From NCBI GenBank assembly GCA_039028495.1, contig JBCCHY010000002.1, positions 1-50,682 of the forward strand: a stretch of DNA of 50,682 nucleotides. The letters run 5' to 3'. Source of the DNA: JBCCHY01 sp039028495. GTDB lineage: Bacteria; Patescibacteriota; Saccharimonadia; Saccharimonadales; VXPC01. Shown here one piece after another: positions 1 through 7,787 of this stretch; the first letter of the stretch is position 1, and the number at the start of each line of letters is the position of its first letter. The translations under genes and the position numbers were made by a program. The notes under the pieces were generated by a model. That model ran no database searches, had not been told where the DNA came from, and was given only the letters and a program-made list of their open reading frames with translations.

Positions 1-1
1 G

Positions 2-811
2 ACCAAAAAAACCTCTCCAAAAACACCAAAAGTTAGCATCGTAATCCCGGCATATAACGAAGAGTCAATGATAGCGGGGTGTCTTGACGTATTAATACCT
101 CAACTAAAAAGAGGTGATGAAGTGATAGTTGTTGATAACAACTCGACCGACAAAACCGTAAAGATTGCCAAAAAATATAAAGTACGTGTTCTGAAAGAAA
201 GCCGCCAAGGCCAAGTATTCGCCCAAGACACAGGGTTTGCAGCTGCCAAGAACGAGATAATTGCACGTATTGATGCTGATACTTTTGTTATGCCTGAGTG
301 GCTAGAGGCTATTAGGAGTTCTTTTAAAGAACGAGATGTTATTGCTGCTACTGGCATGGTTTTACCAAGAGAAAGTTATTTCAAAAAGGGTCCTGTGCTA
401 ATTACGCGTCTTGCCTATGAGTCCCAAAGGTTAATGATGGGTAGTTACCTGACATTTGGTAGCAACTGCGCATTTAGAAAGACGGCCTGGAAGGCCATTA
501 GAAACCAGCAGATGATGCGCTCTGACATATGGGAAGATGTCGATATGGGTATCCTGCTTAGTAGGAGGGGCCGTGTACATTTTATTAAGGAGCCTCTGGC
601 AACGATTTCAGTCCGTAGGTTAACTGGCAGCCCCTTAACAACCTACCCCTATCTATTTCGTTTAACAAAGACGTATTGGCTATGGGGTAAAAAAATCGCT
701 GCTGTTTTTAGCGTGCTTGAGAGAGCTGTATTGATAGCCCTGGGTGTGCCATTCATCATGATTGAAGCTATGCTGTCAATAGTTTTTGGGCTTTTCAGGA
801 GGTCTCGTTAA
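2..811 (+). CDS. Family 2 glycosyltransferase, 5' end outside window
   Basis: Transfers a sugar from a nucleotide-sugar donor, probably to a lipid or cell-envelope glycan. The reading frame is open to the first base: the codons before the first ATG (68) encode VSIVIPAYNEES, the strand-1 signature of GT-A family 2 enzymes, so the true start lies upstream of the window and the ATG at 68 is internal. Other visible motifs are VDNNSTD (nucleotide binding), ARIDADT (the DxD metal site) and WEDVDMG (the ED region with the catalytic base). A hydrophobic stretch near the C-terminus followed by FRRSR suggests a membrane anchor. The 3' end overlaps the convergent nuclease gene by 17 nt. The family is clear; the substrate is unknown. 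Confidence 0.9.
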   Translation, partial: TKKTSPKTPKVSIVIPAYNEESMIAGCLDVLIPQLKRGDEVIVVDNNSTDKTVKIAKKYKVRVLKESRQGQVFAQDTGFAAAKNEIIARIDADTFVMPEWLEAIRSSFKERDVIAATGMVLPRESYFKKGPVLITRLAYESQRLMMGSYLTFGSNCAFRKTAWKAIRNQQMMRSDIWEDVDMGILLSRRGRVHFIKEPLATISVRRLTGSPLTTYPYLFRLTKTYWLWGKKIAAVFSVLERAVLIALGVPFIMIEAMLSIVFGLFRRSR

Positions 812-1337
812 CACATTCTGCATGAAGGCCTATCTGGCGCTCTTGTGCCTGTTCGGCGGCCGTTCTGAACTCGTCTAGCCTAGAATGCGGGAAGTTATTG
901 TAGAACGGGCTATAGCCATTCTTGACGAGCTCTAGATTAACATCTAGGCCATCGGACTTGCGCTCAACAAATCGCAGTAGTCGCTCGTAACGATCTCGAT
1001 TTGTACTGAGTGGGTCCGCTTTTAGAACCACCCTCTCCCCGTCTAGTAGATCCCGGACGTAATCGGTTGCTTCGAACCCATAGCACTCGATATTCGTATC
1101 ATTGCCTCCTGTCTCTGGCGTATCTACGCCTATAAGACGTACTTTTTGCTCGCGGCCGTCCATTTTGACACCGATAGTGTCGCCGTCATACACAGATAGC
1201 ACTGGGTAGCTACCCTGGTTCCGCAGTTGCTTGTTAACAACAAAGTCCCCAATGTCTTTTACGAGCAGTACGACTATTGTTGTCATTATTGCAATCGCTA
1301 GGTATCTAAGGAGTTCTTTCAGTAGTCTCTTGATCAT
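795..1337 (-). CDS. Membrane-anchored staphylococcal nuclease-like protein
   Basis: Predicted Ca2+-dependent thermonuclease (SNase/TNase fold, OB-fold) that would cut DNA or RNA at the outer face of the membrane. An N-terminal hydrophobic segment (about residues 10-33) acts as signal anchor. The core shows YDGDTI, then VRLIGVDTPETG (the Arg35/Asp40/Glu43 equivalents of S. aureus nuclease) and YERLLRFV (the Arg87 equivalent), so the catalytic set looks intact. At 180 aa it has the usual size for anchored SNases. It is divergent from the ParB-like gene, and a -10 sequence TATACT sits 8 nt before its ATG, which suggests a leaderless mRNA. Nutrient scavenging from external DNA would suit an organism without nucleotide synthesis; that role is inference. 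Confidence 0.85.
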   Translation of the reverse strand: MIKRLLKELLRYLAIAIMTTIVVLLVKDIGDFVVNKQLRNQGSYPVLSVYDGDTIGVKMDGREQKVRLIGVDTPETGGNDTNIECYGFEATDYVRDLLDGERVVLKADPLSTNRDRYERLLRFVERKSDGLDVNLELVKNGYSPFYNNFPHSRLDEFRTAAEQAQERQIGLHAECVNETS

Positions 1338-1345
1338 ACGAATTG

Positions 1346-1353
1346 AGTATACA
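1346..1353. promoter_or_regulatory. Overlapping divergent -10 elements
   Basis: TATACA on the plus strand (1348-1353) and TATACT on the minus strand (1351-1346) share the palindromic TATA core, each 8 nt from a start codon (ATG 1362 on plus, ATG 1337 on minus). The two promoters would exclude each other. Confidence 0.45.
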
Positions 1354-1361
1354 CAACCCTT

Positions 1362-2708
1362 ATGTTTTTCCGGCGTTATGACATGCGTGTATCATATAGC
1401 TTAAGTTTGGAGGGTAATAGTCTGGTGAGTGCAGTACGCGCAGAGACCGTCGGTGGGGCTGAGGATAAGTACGCACACGTACCAGAAGAGTTTAGACCGA
1501 AAGTTTACGGTGTCCACAATATAATGCCCTTGAGAGTGGGCGACGTGATAATGGTTGCTCAGTCGAGGAATGCCCCTAATAGAGTGCGCACCAGTTTGGG
1601 CGAGTCAATCGAAGAGATTGGTTTACTCAATAACCCTGATATTGCAAGAGTAGAAGAAGTTGGCTTTAAAGAGTACGTTGAGTTTGTAAACCGTATATGG
1701 GGAGCCGAGCATAGACCAGATGACTACTCGCCTGCCTCGGATGGTATGTACTATTTAGTGATAGCTGGGCATACAAGAACAGGTACTATATGGGATCTGG
1801 CTGAGCGCCATAGTGCATATGCACTAGAACATGGATATCAAATTGACCCTGCTGATACAGTGATAGAGTGCAAGATCTATGATGCCCCAGACCCAGCAAC
1901 GATACTGAGCATTCAGCTTGACGAGAATTTGCATGAAAGAGTGCCTGAAGAACGCAACGCTGTTGCAATTGTAGAGTCGTATTACTTTGGTTTAGAGCAA
2001 GGTAGATGGTCCGACGAGAAAGGATTTGTCGCAGCTGCTGAGGGCAAGTTTACGCCAAGACAGCTAGAAAAAGCACTTCTCTTTGCGCAGCTACCTTCAG
2101 AGTATAGGGACGCTGTTTTAGCAAACGGAATTCCATATGCGGTGGCAGTAGAGGTTTCCTCGCTAGCTATTGATCACAGAAGCTATGTTCTACAGGACCA
2201 TCATGGAGTTGAAGATGTATCTGAGCTAGAAGAAGAGCTGCACCAAGATGTGATTCGTATTTGTGACTATTTTATTGGCCGCGAAATAGCTCTCGCGCTT
2301 GAAAAGGGCAAGAGGATGAATATTTCTGCTTACAGAAAAAGATGCCAAGGATTTAGAGCTTCGTGGGGGGCAGCATTAAATAAGGCAGAAATTGATGATG
2401 GCAATCAACTGTTCAAACTTGATATGGCTGCAGAGCAGTTAAGGCTGTGGGAGGCAGCAAAGCTAAAAGCATATAATGATTTTCGTACGGCTGTTAGTAG
2501 GTTTAATAACATTGCTAGTGAACGGAGCGCCGCTGTTATGAGTGCGCACCTTTCTGTACTCGAAAGAACTGGTAAGTCAGAAGACGTAGCTCAAGTTCTG
2601 GAGGGGCTAAAAGACCAGTACGGTGAATTTGCCTCAAGAATTGCTGTTTCAGGGGTAGTTAGTGCAAATGGCGTAAGAGACAGTCATCAAGAATCCCTGC
2701 TAGCCTAG
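1362..2708 (+). CDS. ParB/Srx-fold N-terminal domain protein, orphan
   Basis: The first ~200 residues resemble the ParB-like nuclease/CTPase domain: a VGVDEI-like segment (PLRVGDVIMVAQ), SLGESIEEIGLLNNP (like 'LaeSIkehGll.Pi'), and VIAGHTRTGTIWDLAE at the place of the GERR motif, with R replaced within it. EERNAVAIVESYYFGLEQG then resembles the helix preceding the ParB HTH. The C-terminal half is helical and unassigned. No parA or parS repeat is next to it, so a role in chromosome segregation is not supported; a regulator or plasmid-like relic is equally possible. The start at 1362 fits a -10 eight nt upstream; ATG 1383 (MRVSYS) is an alternative. No Shine-Dalgarno is seen at either. Confidence 0.6.
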   Translation: MFFRRYDMRVSYSLSLEGNSLVSAVRAETVGGAEDKYAHVPEEFRPKVYGVHNIMPLRVGDVIMVAQSRNAPNRVRTSLGESIEEIGLLNNPDIARVEEVGFKEYVEFVNRIWGAEHRPDDYSPASDGMYYLVIAGHTRTGTIWDLAERHSAYALEHGYQIDPADTVIECKIYDAPDPATILSIQLDENLHERVPEERNAVAIVESYYFGLEQGRWSDEKGFVAAAEGKFTPRQLEKALLFAQLPSEYRDAVLANGIPYAVAVEVSSLAIDHRSYVLQDHHGVEDVSELEEELHQDVIRICDYFIGREIALALEKGKRMNISAYRKRCQGFRASWGAALNKAEIDDGNQLFKLDMAAEQLRLWEAAKLKAYNDFRTAVSRFNNIASERSAAVMSAHLSVLERTGKSEDVAQVLEGLKDQYGEFASRIAVSGVVSANGVRDSHQESLLA

Positions 2709-2760
2709 ACCATTATCGTGCATGAACAGTTCAGTGGCTTTACTAAATTACGCAGTCGCT

Positions 2761-3321
2761 TTAGTAGTCGATGCCGATTTTGGCTAGGACTCCGTCGTCG
2801 TAGTGATGTTTGAGTTTAGCCATCTCTGTGACTATATCAGCATGTTCGACGAGCTTTTCCGGGAAGTTCCTGCCGGTTAGACATAGCGATACGCCTTGCT
2901 GCCTGGCAGTCGATATTAGGTCAGCTAGCGCGCCCTCTGGTAGTAGCCCGTCGTGAACTGCATTATTGATCTCGTCACAGATGACGACGTCGTAACTCGA
3001 TTGGATAGCTTCTTCCGCTTTGGTCAGTGTATCTTTAGCGGCTTGCTTATGCTGCTTTTCGGTTATTTCCTTGGCTGACATGTCACCGGCGTTGTAGAAG
3101 CCCTTGCCGCCTTTGTAGAAAAGCAGTCTATCCCCGTAGGTTTTTTCTATCTCGGCTATAAACTGATGTTCACTCACCTGCCAGTGTTTTATGAACTGAA
3201 GAAAAGCGACCGACTTACCTGCACCGAGAGCTCTTACTAGCAGGCCAAGGCTAGCGCTTGTTTTGCCCTTGCCCTCCCCTGTATAGACAACAATGGTTGC
3301 GTTAGATGAGCTTGTATTCAC
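2761..3321 (-). CDS. cobO: Cob(I)alamin adenosyltransferase-like P-loop ATPase (CobO/BtuR family)
   Basis: CobO/BtuR proteins adenosylate corrinoids using ATP. Visible are the P-loop GEGKGKTSASLG near the N-terminus, VICDEINNA (Walker-B-like, conserved in the family), LCLTGRNFPEKLVEHADIVTEM and the C-terminal KIGIDY, all family hallmarks over about 186 aa. I choose GTG 3321, giving a 20-nt overlap with the glutaredoxin gene upstream; a TTG at 3357 would give a 56-nt overlap. The genes 3894-2761 form one operon (membrane protein, glutaredoxin, CobO). No other corrinoid gene is in the window, so the substrate may be salvaged corrinoid, or the protein may be repurposed. Family certain, physiological role uncertain. 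Confidence 0.85.
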   Translation of the reverse strand: MNTSSSNATIVVYTGEGKGKTSASLGLLVRALGAGKSVAFLQFIKHWQVSEHQFIAEIEKTYGDRLLFYKGGKGFYNAGDMSAKEITEKQHKQAAKDTLTKAEEAIQSSYDVVICDEINNAVHDGLLPEGALADLISTARQQGVSLCLTGRNFPEKLVEHADIVTEMAKLKHHYDDGVLAKIGIDY

Positions 3322-3565
3322 GTAGGTAGCCGTCAATCCCTTGGCGGTCAAAACCAATCACCAGGTCTTTGCCGCCGAACATGGTTACAGGTACTCCTGC
3401 TTGGCCTGTTTTTTCTCGTAACCACATGGCAGCATCAGGCTCTTCGTCAATATCTACGACGGTGAATTCTACACCCTTGTCGGATAGATATGCTTTGACC
3501 ATTTTACAAAAGCCACACCACTGTGCGCTGAATACTTTTACTTGTATATTTTCATCCGTGTCCAT
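3302..3565 (-). CDS. Glutaredoxin-like thiol-disulfide protein
   Basis: Small (87 aa) thioredoxin-fold protein with active site WCGFC near residue 17, the cis-proline loop AGVPVTMFGG, and the C-terminal GFDRQGID typical of glutaredoxin/NrdH-like proteins. It would reduce disulfides in the cytoplasm, using glutathione, thioredoxin reductase or another donor that is not visible here. It lies 2 nt after the preceding membrane-protein gene and overlaps the next gene, so all three are co-transcribed. The CGFC site is between CPYC (Grx) and CxxC of NrdH; I cannot say which reductant is used. Confidence 0.85.
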   Translation of the reverse strand: MDTDENIQVKVFSAQWCGFCKMVKAYLSDKGVEFTVVDIDEEPDAAMWLREKTGQAGVPVTMFGGKDLVIGFDRQGIDGYLREYKLI

Positions 3566-3567
3566 AA

Positions 3568-3894
3568 CTACTCCTTTGAATGTGGTTTGCCGAGCCCGGC
3601 TATTACGAGAAACAACGTTAGTGCAAAGCCGATGCTGATAATTATCGCCCCCATATTAGGTAGGTATTCGTAGAAAAATACACCGAGCACAAAATGTGCG
3701 AGCGCGATCATTAGTAGTTCGTGGGCTCTGCGCAACTTGAGCGCGTAAGAACAAACAGCATGCACCGCCACAACTACTCCAATCCACAAGAGAAGCGCAT
3801 TGAGGGGCTCACCAAAATAATGAGACACAGAGCTGATTGCACCAGAGTGCTCCTCTCCTGCATGGGCTAATATGTGTAGTGTGATATCAAACAT
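3568..3894 (-). CDS. Small multi-pass membrane protein
   Basis: The 108-aa product has three hydrophobic segments (about residues 34-52, 60-77 and 82-100). Histidines cluster in the first third (HILAHAGEEH, SHYFGE) and on the first helix (AVHAVC), which may bind metal or heme, but no known family is recognised. It heads the membrane protein-glutaredoxin-CobO operon. A minus-strand TGGTATACT sits about 11 nt before the ATG and no Shine-Dalgarno is visible, so the mRNA leader would be only a few nt. Function unknown. Confidence 0.6.
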   Translation of the reverse strand: MFDITLHILAHAGEEHSGAISSVSHYFGEPLNALLLWIGVVVAVHAVCSYALKLRRAHELLMIALAHFVLGVFFYEYLPNMGAIIISIGFALTLFLVIAGLGKPHSKE

Positions 3895-3951
3895 AAGCTA
3901 TACAAAGTATACCAGTCGCTTGAGTTAAGTACATATGACGGCGGCGTGCTG

Positions 3952-3957
3952 TAGAAT
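3952..3957 (+). promoter_or_regulatory. -10 element, leaderless promoter
   Basis: TAGAAT lies exactly 6 nt before ATG 3964, with no Shine-Dalgarno between. Transcription would begin at or next to the start codon. Confidence 0.55.
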
Positions 3958-3963
3958 GGCTCT

Positions 3964-4578
3964 ATGCTAAAAAACTATACATTTAAATTTGTAGCTGTGT
4001 TTTTACTAGGGTTCCTCTGGGCTGTTAGCCTGAGGTTTATGCTTGTTGGGCCTAACGTCACCCATTATCATGCAGATTTTGCTCTATACATTGACGGAGA
4101 GCGTGACCAGTTGGAGAGTTTTGTGTTCTACGAAGAAATAGCTGCATGCAGTGATGCCTATTCCAACAACCCGGCGTCTAGAGTCCACCTACACGACAAT
4201 ATCTCGACATTAGTGCATGTTCACGACGAAGCTGCAACCTGGAGTCATTTATTTAGCAATCTAGGCTATGGCCTAACGGAGAACACAGTTGAAACAGAAG
4301 CAGGAGTTCACAGCGATAACGACGCTAAGCAACTCCGGTTTGTCCTAAACGGCAAGATTGTTCGAGGCGTCGCTAACAGCACCATTGGTGATCTCGACCA
4401 GCTTGTCGTCGACTACAGTAATGACTCTGAAGAAGTTTTGTTATCTAGGTATACAGAGCTGCAGGGTCTGGCGCAAGCTGCAGAAGCCAACACCAAGTCA
4501 GATCCATCTACTTGTTCTGGACAAACTGCGGACGAAGGTTTCTTTGATAGACTGAAACGCACCATAGGCGTGAACTAA
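3964..4578 (+). CDS. Membrane-anchored His-rich protein (HYHADF...VHLHD...VHVHD)
   Basis: A signal anchor (residues ~6-28) is followed by an exported domain with HYHADFALYIDGE, RVHLHDN and LVHVHDEAATW. The order HxHxxF, then HLH, then HxH resembles a family of exported proteins I know from archaea and candidate phyla, where the histidines suggest a metal (possibly copper) site; that is by pattern only. The domain ends near residue 165, and the tail (DPSTCSGQTADEG, ending in a basic segment) is low complexity. Not part of an operon; the next gene has its own promoter. Function unknown. Confidence 0.6.
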   Translation: MLKNYTFKFVAVFLLGFLWAVSLRFMLVGPNVTHYHADFALYIDGERDQLESFVFYEEIAACSDAYSNNPASRVHLHDNISTLVHVHDEAATWSHLFSNLGYGLTENTVETEAGVHSDNDAKQLRFVLNGKIVRGVANSTIGDLDQLVVDYSNDSEEVLLSRYTELQGLAQAAEANTKSDPSTCSGQTADEGFFDRLKRTIGVN

Positions 4579-4725
4579 TTAATAGGGCTCCCAGAAACCC
4601 TGACGGTGCCCTATCCAAAACAACTGGTCTTATATCTGTTTCGCTTAGAAAACCATCATGGTTTGTGAGAGTCCTATTAGTTCGATAACGACATTAGTCT
4701 CTAGCCAATAGCACAAACTTGTTAT

Positions 4726-4733
4726 GCTATAAT
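4726..4733 (+). promoter_or_regulatory. Extended -10 promoter of the aquaporin gene
   Basis: TGCTATAAT ends at 4733 and the ATG is at 4764. Between them lies a strong Shine-Dalgarno (AAGGAGGG, about 4750-4757). This is a conventional leader, unlike most neighbours. I see no good -35. Confidence 0.5.
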
Positions 4734-4763
4734 TATGAGCAGACTTATTAAGGAGGGTCTAAA

Positions 4764-5381
4764 ATGACAAATAAACAAATGGCCAGCTTTGTAGCTGAGC
4801 TGGTGGGGACATTCATATTGGCATCAGTTGCCTTTTCTGTTGGTGGAGCAGGAGCGGTAGGTGTCGTTATCGTCGGTCTAACGTTGATGGTGCTCGTCAA
4901 CATGATGGGCGGCATTTCAGGTGCGCATGTGAACCCAGCCGTCACAGCTGGCATGTTAGCGCTGCGTAAGATTAAACTACCAGACGCTGTCATGTACGTT
5001 GTCGCACAAGGTCTAGGAGCGCTTGGCGCCTGGCTAATGTACGAGTACCTCACAGGTCGCGATGTAGCTAGCATCGATGCTGATTTTTCAAATGAGCTAT
5101 TCGTAGCTGAGATACTCGGTATGGCCGTATTCGGTATGGGTATTGCTGCTGCAGTACGCAACAAACTGACAGGTGCGCAAGCAGCTGTAACAATCGGTTT
5201 CAGCCTAATGCTTGGTATTGTTGTCGCAAGTGTCGCAAGCGGAGCTGGGACAATCAACCCGGCGATTGCACTCGGTATGCAGGACTTGTCAGTTGAAAAA
5301 CTGGTCGGTCCGATACTAGGTAGCGTTGTAGGTATGTCAGTCTATATGTGGCTGGCTGATACAGCTGCCAAAAAAAGCTAG
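4764..5381 (+). CDS. Aquaporin/MIP family channel
   Basis: A 205-aa six-helix channel of the major intrinsic protein family for water or small neutral solutes. Both half-helix signatures are present: SGAHVNPAVT (NPA at 57-59) and GTINPAIALG (NPA at 165-167), and ELVGTFILA opens helix 1. The arginine that normally follows the second NPA and lines the aromatic/Arg selectivity filter is isoleucine here (Ile168), so selectivity probably differs from classical AqpZ or GlpF. The protein is shorter than typical (230-270 aa) because the loops are tight. It has a strong Shine-Dalgarno and its own promoter and terminator, so it is a single-gene unit. Confidence 0.88.
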   Translation: MTNKQMASFVAELVGTFILASVAFSVGGAGAVGVVIVGLTLMVLVNMMGGISGAHVNPAVTAGMLALRKIKLPDAVMYVVAQGLGALGAWLMYEYLTGRDVASIDADFSNELFVAEILGMAVFGMGIAAAVRNKLTGAQAAVTIGFSLMLGIVVASVASGAGTINPAIALGMQDLSVEKLVGPILGSVVGMSVYMWLADTAAKKS

Positions 5382-5421
5382 ACTTTTCGCTTACACACAG
5401 TAGTTAGCTATTAGTACTAGC

Positions 5422-5456
5422 AGAGACCTCGGAAAGAGCAGCCGGGGTCTCTTTTT
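5422..5456 (+). terminator. Rho-independent terminator after aquaporin gene
   Basis: Eleven-bp stem AGAGACCTCGG / CCGGGGTCTCT (one T-G pair), 9-nt loop, then TTTTT. It lies 40 nt after the aquaporin stop. Confidence 0.85.
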
Positions 5457-5496
5457 CGCCCTCCTGAATCTCAAGTTACTATAAAATAGGTGTATT

Positions 5497-6171
5497 GTGA
5501 GAAATTTGGTCATTGGTATTGTTCTCGTTATGGTCACTAGCGGGTTTGTTGTTCTAGGCGTCAGCTTGCCCGGATTTTTTCGTGATGCAGAGCAGGCCTC
5601 ACCTACTCCAGTAGCCCAGACGGTCAACAGATTTGCCAAGCTAACGGCGAATGGCGACCCTGTACCTACTGATGCACGTGAAGATGTGGTTGTGACCGTG
5701 ACATTCTTTGACTCAGGTGAGGAGACGAACAGATCTGTACTAGACTATGCTACTAGCGGCAACTGGAGAATCTCTGACACGACACCTGATGGCAGATTGT
5801 CGTCTAGCACCATGCAGGTCGACGGTCGATACTATCTGCTTAGCGACATTGATCTGGTATGGGATGAAGTACCTGAGAGTGCAGCCGGGGTTGATCCAGA
5901 AGAAATCAGTAATTATGTACTGAACGATGAACAGTTAGATTTTTTTAACAGAGCCTCCGTTCAGCTTGAAGATGAACTGTGTAGTGGTAGCAGATGTTCC
6001 GTTTGGGAGTCGCAGACGTCTGATGGCCAGGATACGATTATCATCAGGGTCCTAAAAGATACGAGAAAGATCTATGACGTTAGCGGGATCACAACTAGCG
6101 GGAACTTTATCGCTACATATTCGTACCAGGACGTTAATTTGAGCGTACCCGAGAGCGCACGGCTCTTGTAA
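5497..6171 (+). CDS. Membrane-anchored exported protein, unknown
   Basis: GTG start. An N-terminal hydrophobic segment (residues 3-26) is followed by about 200 residues of exported, acidic, beta-rich sequence. The alternation (ATSGNWRISD, MQVDGRYYLLSDIDLVWDEVPE, IYDVSGITTSGNFIATYSY) is reminiscent of LolA/LppX-like half-barrel lipoprotein carriers, but no signature can be confirmed. Two cysteines (ELCSGSRCSVW) could form a disulfide. The 3' end overlaps the convergent VanZ-like gene by 38 nt. Function unknown. Confidence 0.6.
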   Translation: MRNLVIGIVLVMVTSGFVVLGVSLPGFFRDAEQASPTPVAQTVNRFAKLTANGDPVPTDAREDVVVTVTFFDSGEETNRSVLDYATSGNWRISDTTPDGRLSSSTMQVDGRYYLLSDIDLVWDEVPESAAGVDPEEISNYVLNDEQLDFFNRASVQLEDELCSGSRCSVWESQTSDGQDTIIIRVLKDTRKIYDVSGITTSGNFIATYSYQDVNLSVPESARLL

Positions 6172-6607
6172 CACCTAGTACTATAGTGAAAACTACCGCT
6201 CCAATTGTATTCGCAAGTATATCCCAGTTGGTTTCGTGAGTGTTTATGCGGTAGTCAAACACTTCGACTAGAAATAGTTCCAGTAGCTCGTTAGCCGCTC
6301 CGAGAGCTGACACAATCCCAAATAGATACAGTAGGCTCACTAGATTAATGTCTAGTCTGAGGTGTTTTAGTAAGTAGAGCCATACAAATCCGCTAAATAG
6401 ACCTCCACCCACAATATGTGTCGTAAATGATGTGTCGACACCCTCAATAGTTGGTGAAGGCAGGAACCAAGAAATAGCAAACACCGCACTAGCTGCCACA
6501 AGTAGCCCAATCCCCGGTGATTTCTTGCCAGAGAGCTTGGTGACCAGTCTAGGGAGGCCTAGTATCAGTAGCGGTGGCAAGAATGCTATGAACCAATGGA
6601 ACAGCAT
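6134..6607 (-). CDS. VanZ-like membrane protein
   Basis: 157 aa with four hydrophobic segments. Features shared with VanZ-like proteins are a conserved polar segment between helices (SFTTHIVGGGLFSGF) and ANELLELF followed by ETNWDILANTIGAVVFTIV, matching the usual '.nE..Q.....R..s..DvlaNt.Ga..G'. VanZ-like proteins are envelope proteins of poorly known function. The gene starts 2 nt after the stop of the upstream single-span protein, so the two form an operon. Family assignment is moderate. Confidence 0.6.
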   Translation of the reverse strand: MLFHWFIAFLPPLLILGLPRLVTKLSGKKSPGIGLLVAASAVFAISWFLPSPTIEGVDTSFTTHIVGGGLFSGFVWLYLLKHLRLDINLVSLLYLFGIVSALGAANELLELFLVEVFDYRINTHETNWDILANTIGAVVFTIVLGVTRAVRSRVRSN

Positions 6608-6609
6608 GT

Positions 6610-6906
6610 CTACCCTTCTTGGATCTCCGTGGTTTCGATTCCACTATCGAGATTTTGATAGAGGTATATGCTCAAGCCCACTACGGTACCGATTGCTAAG
6701 ATAGAAGATACTACCAGCCAAATTATAGGATTGCTTAGCTTGCTTGTTCTTGGGTTTATGATTCGTTCTAAGTCTTTGTCCTGGATGTTAAAGTCAGGTG
6801 CCTGTTCTGGCTGAGGTTCGGTTTTCTGAGGCGCCGCATTAGTAGGGTCTACAACAACACCTTCACCCGGTTGTACGACGATTCCTTCGGTTTTTTGCTC
6901 ATCCAT
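6610..6906 (-). CDS. Small single-span membrane protein
   Basis: The N-terminal ~55 residues are hydrophilic and Pro/Glu/Gln rich, then a single hydrophobic helix (about residues 62-84, LVVSSILAIGTVVGLSIYLY) and a short tail. I place the start at ATG 6906 rather than 6912 because a minus-strand TGATACACT (-10 at 6919-6914) is 7 nt before it, a spacing repeated throughout this genome segment. No family recognised; it is the first gene of an operon with the VanZ-like gene. Confidence 0.55.
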   Translation of the reverse strand: MDEQKTEGIVVQPGEGVVVDPTNAAPQKTEPQPEQAPDFNIQDKDLERIINPRTSKLSNPIIWLVVSSILAIGTVVGLSIYLYQNLDSGIETTEIQEG

Positions 6907-6913
6907 AACCATA

Positions 6914-6919
6914 AGTGTA
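6914..6919 (-). promoter_or_regulatory. -10 element, leaderless promoter
   Basis: TACACT on the minus strand, preceded by TGA, 7 nt from ATG 6906. Confidence 0.45.
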
Positions 6920-6977
6920 TCACCTAGGTGAAAAAGTTTTCACTGATTTGACGCGTGATGCACTATAGGCTTGCAAC

Positions 6978-7787
6978 ATGAGTAAACCAGCACCACGAGT
7001 ATATGCAATGCCGACGGACATTCATGGTACTTTCGAAACAGATTATACAATCCGTAACACAGATGGTGATCCAGATGAACGAGGTCTAGCAGTTGCCCAG
7101 TACAGGGGCACTTGGGTAGTCAGAAACGCGCTGCTCATGCTTCATGAACTAACCGACTCTCTCCCTCCTAAGGAGATGAAATTCCCCACTAGAGTATATG
7201 GTGCGGCTACCCTTGTCTCTTGTGTAGAAGTACTAGGTAGTGGCCCGCGCGTTGGCTATAAAAACCTGAGACTCCCCTACCTCGCTACCCCACCTGCAGA
7301 GCGGCCGGGCAGAGATATGCTTTTGTCTGCAGCTGCAGGTAGACTAGAAATGGCTCAGCACGCGCTAGTCGATCTGATTCATGCGGATAGGTATAGCAGC
7401 AGGAGTGTTCGCAACGCTCGCAACCAAGTCAGCAGACTGCTCGGAGAAAGCAGTATGCAATTAGCAGGTGCCGATGTGGTTGCTTCGATTGCCTCGTGGG
7501 AGAGAGATGTGATCTCCCAGGGCGCCAATCTTGACTATGAGGATGACGCGGTAGCTCGGGCTATTCAGGTGATGGTCAAGAGGAGTGCGATGCTTAACCG
7601 CAAAAATGCCATTAACCTACACACAAGTGCGAGGCATCACCCTTCACTTCGGGCTATTGGTGACCCTTTGAGTCTAGTGAACAGATTTATTGATAATCAT
7701 ATGCCTCAGACCTTTCGTGATGCACATTCACGATTCGTCGCTCAGGGGCAGGACATATCTCTCGTCAAAGAAGAACGGGTCGCCTAG
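6978..7787 (+). CDS. Unknown soluble protein
   Basis: 269 aa, soluble, no transmembrane segment and no motif I recognise. The sequence is largely helical with a Pro-rich loop (LPYLATPPAERPGRD) and a basic C-terminal third. TATAGG lies 8 nt before the ATG and no Shine-Dalgarno is present, in line with a leaderless mRNA. Its 3' end overlaps the convergent winged-helix/Nudix gene by 60 nt, an unusually long overlap; both frames read well, so I keep both genes. Function unknown. Confidence 0.6.
   Translation: MSKPAPRVYAMPTDIHGTFETDYTIRNTDGDPDERGLAVAQYRGTWVVRNALLMLHELTDSLPPKEMKFPTRVYGAATLVSCVEVLGSGPRVGYKNLRLPYLATPPAERPGRDMLLSAAAGRLEMAQHALVDLIHADRYSSRSVRNARNQVSRLLGESSMQLAGADVVASIASWERDVISQGANLDYEDDAVARAIQVMVKRSAMLNRKNAINLHTSARHHPSLRAIGDPLSLVNRFIDNHMPQTFRDAHSRFVAQGQDISLVKEERVA

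Noticed and set aside
33..357. Minus-strand ORFs under the glycosyltransferase
   Set aside because: Shadow frames; the plus-strand frame carries all GT2 motifs.
4748..5257. 169-aa minus-strand ORF opposite the aquaporin gene
   Set aside because: Low-complexity Pro/Ala/Thr shadow of a helix-rich gene.
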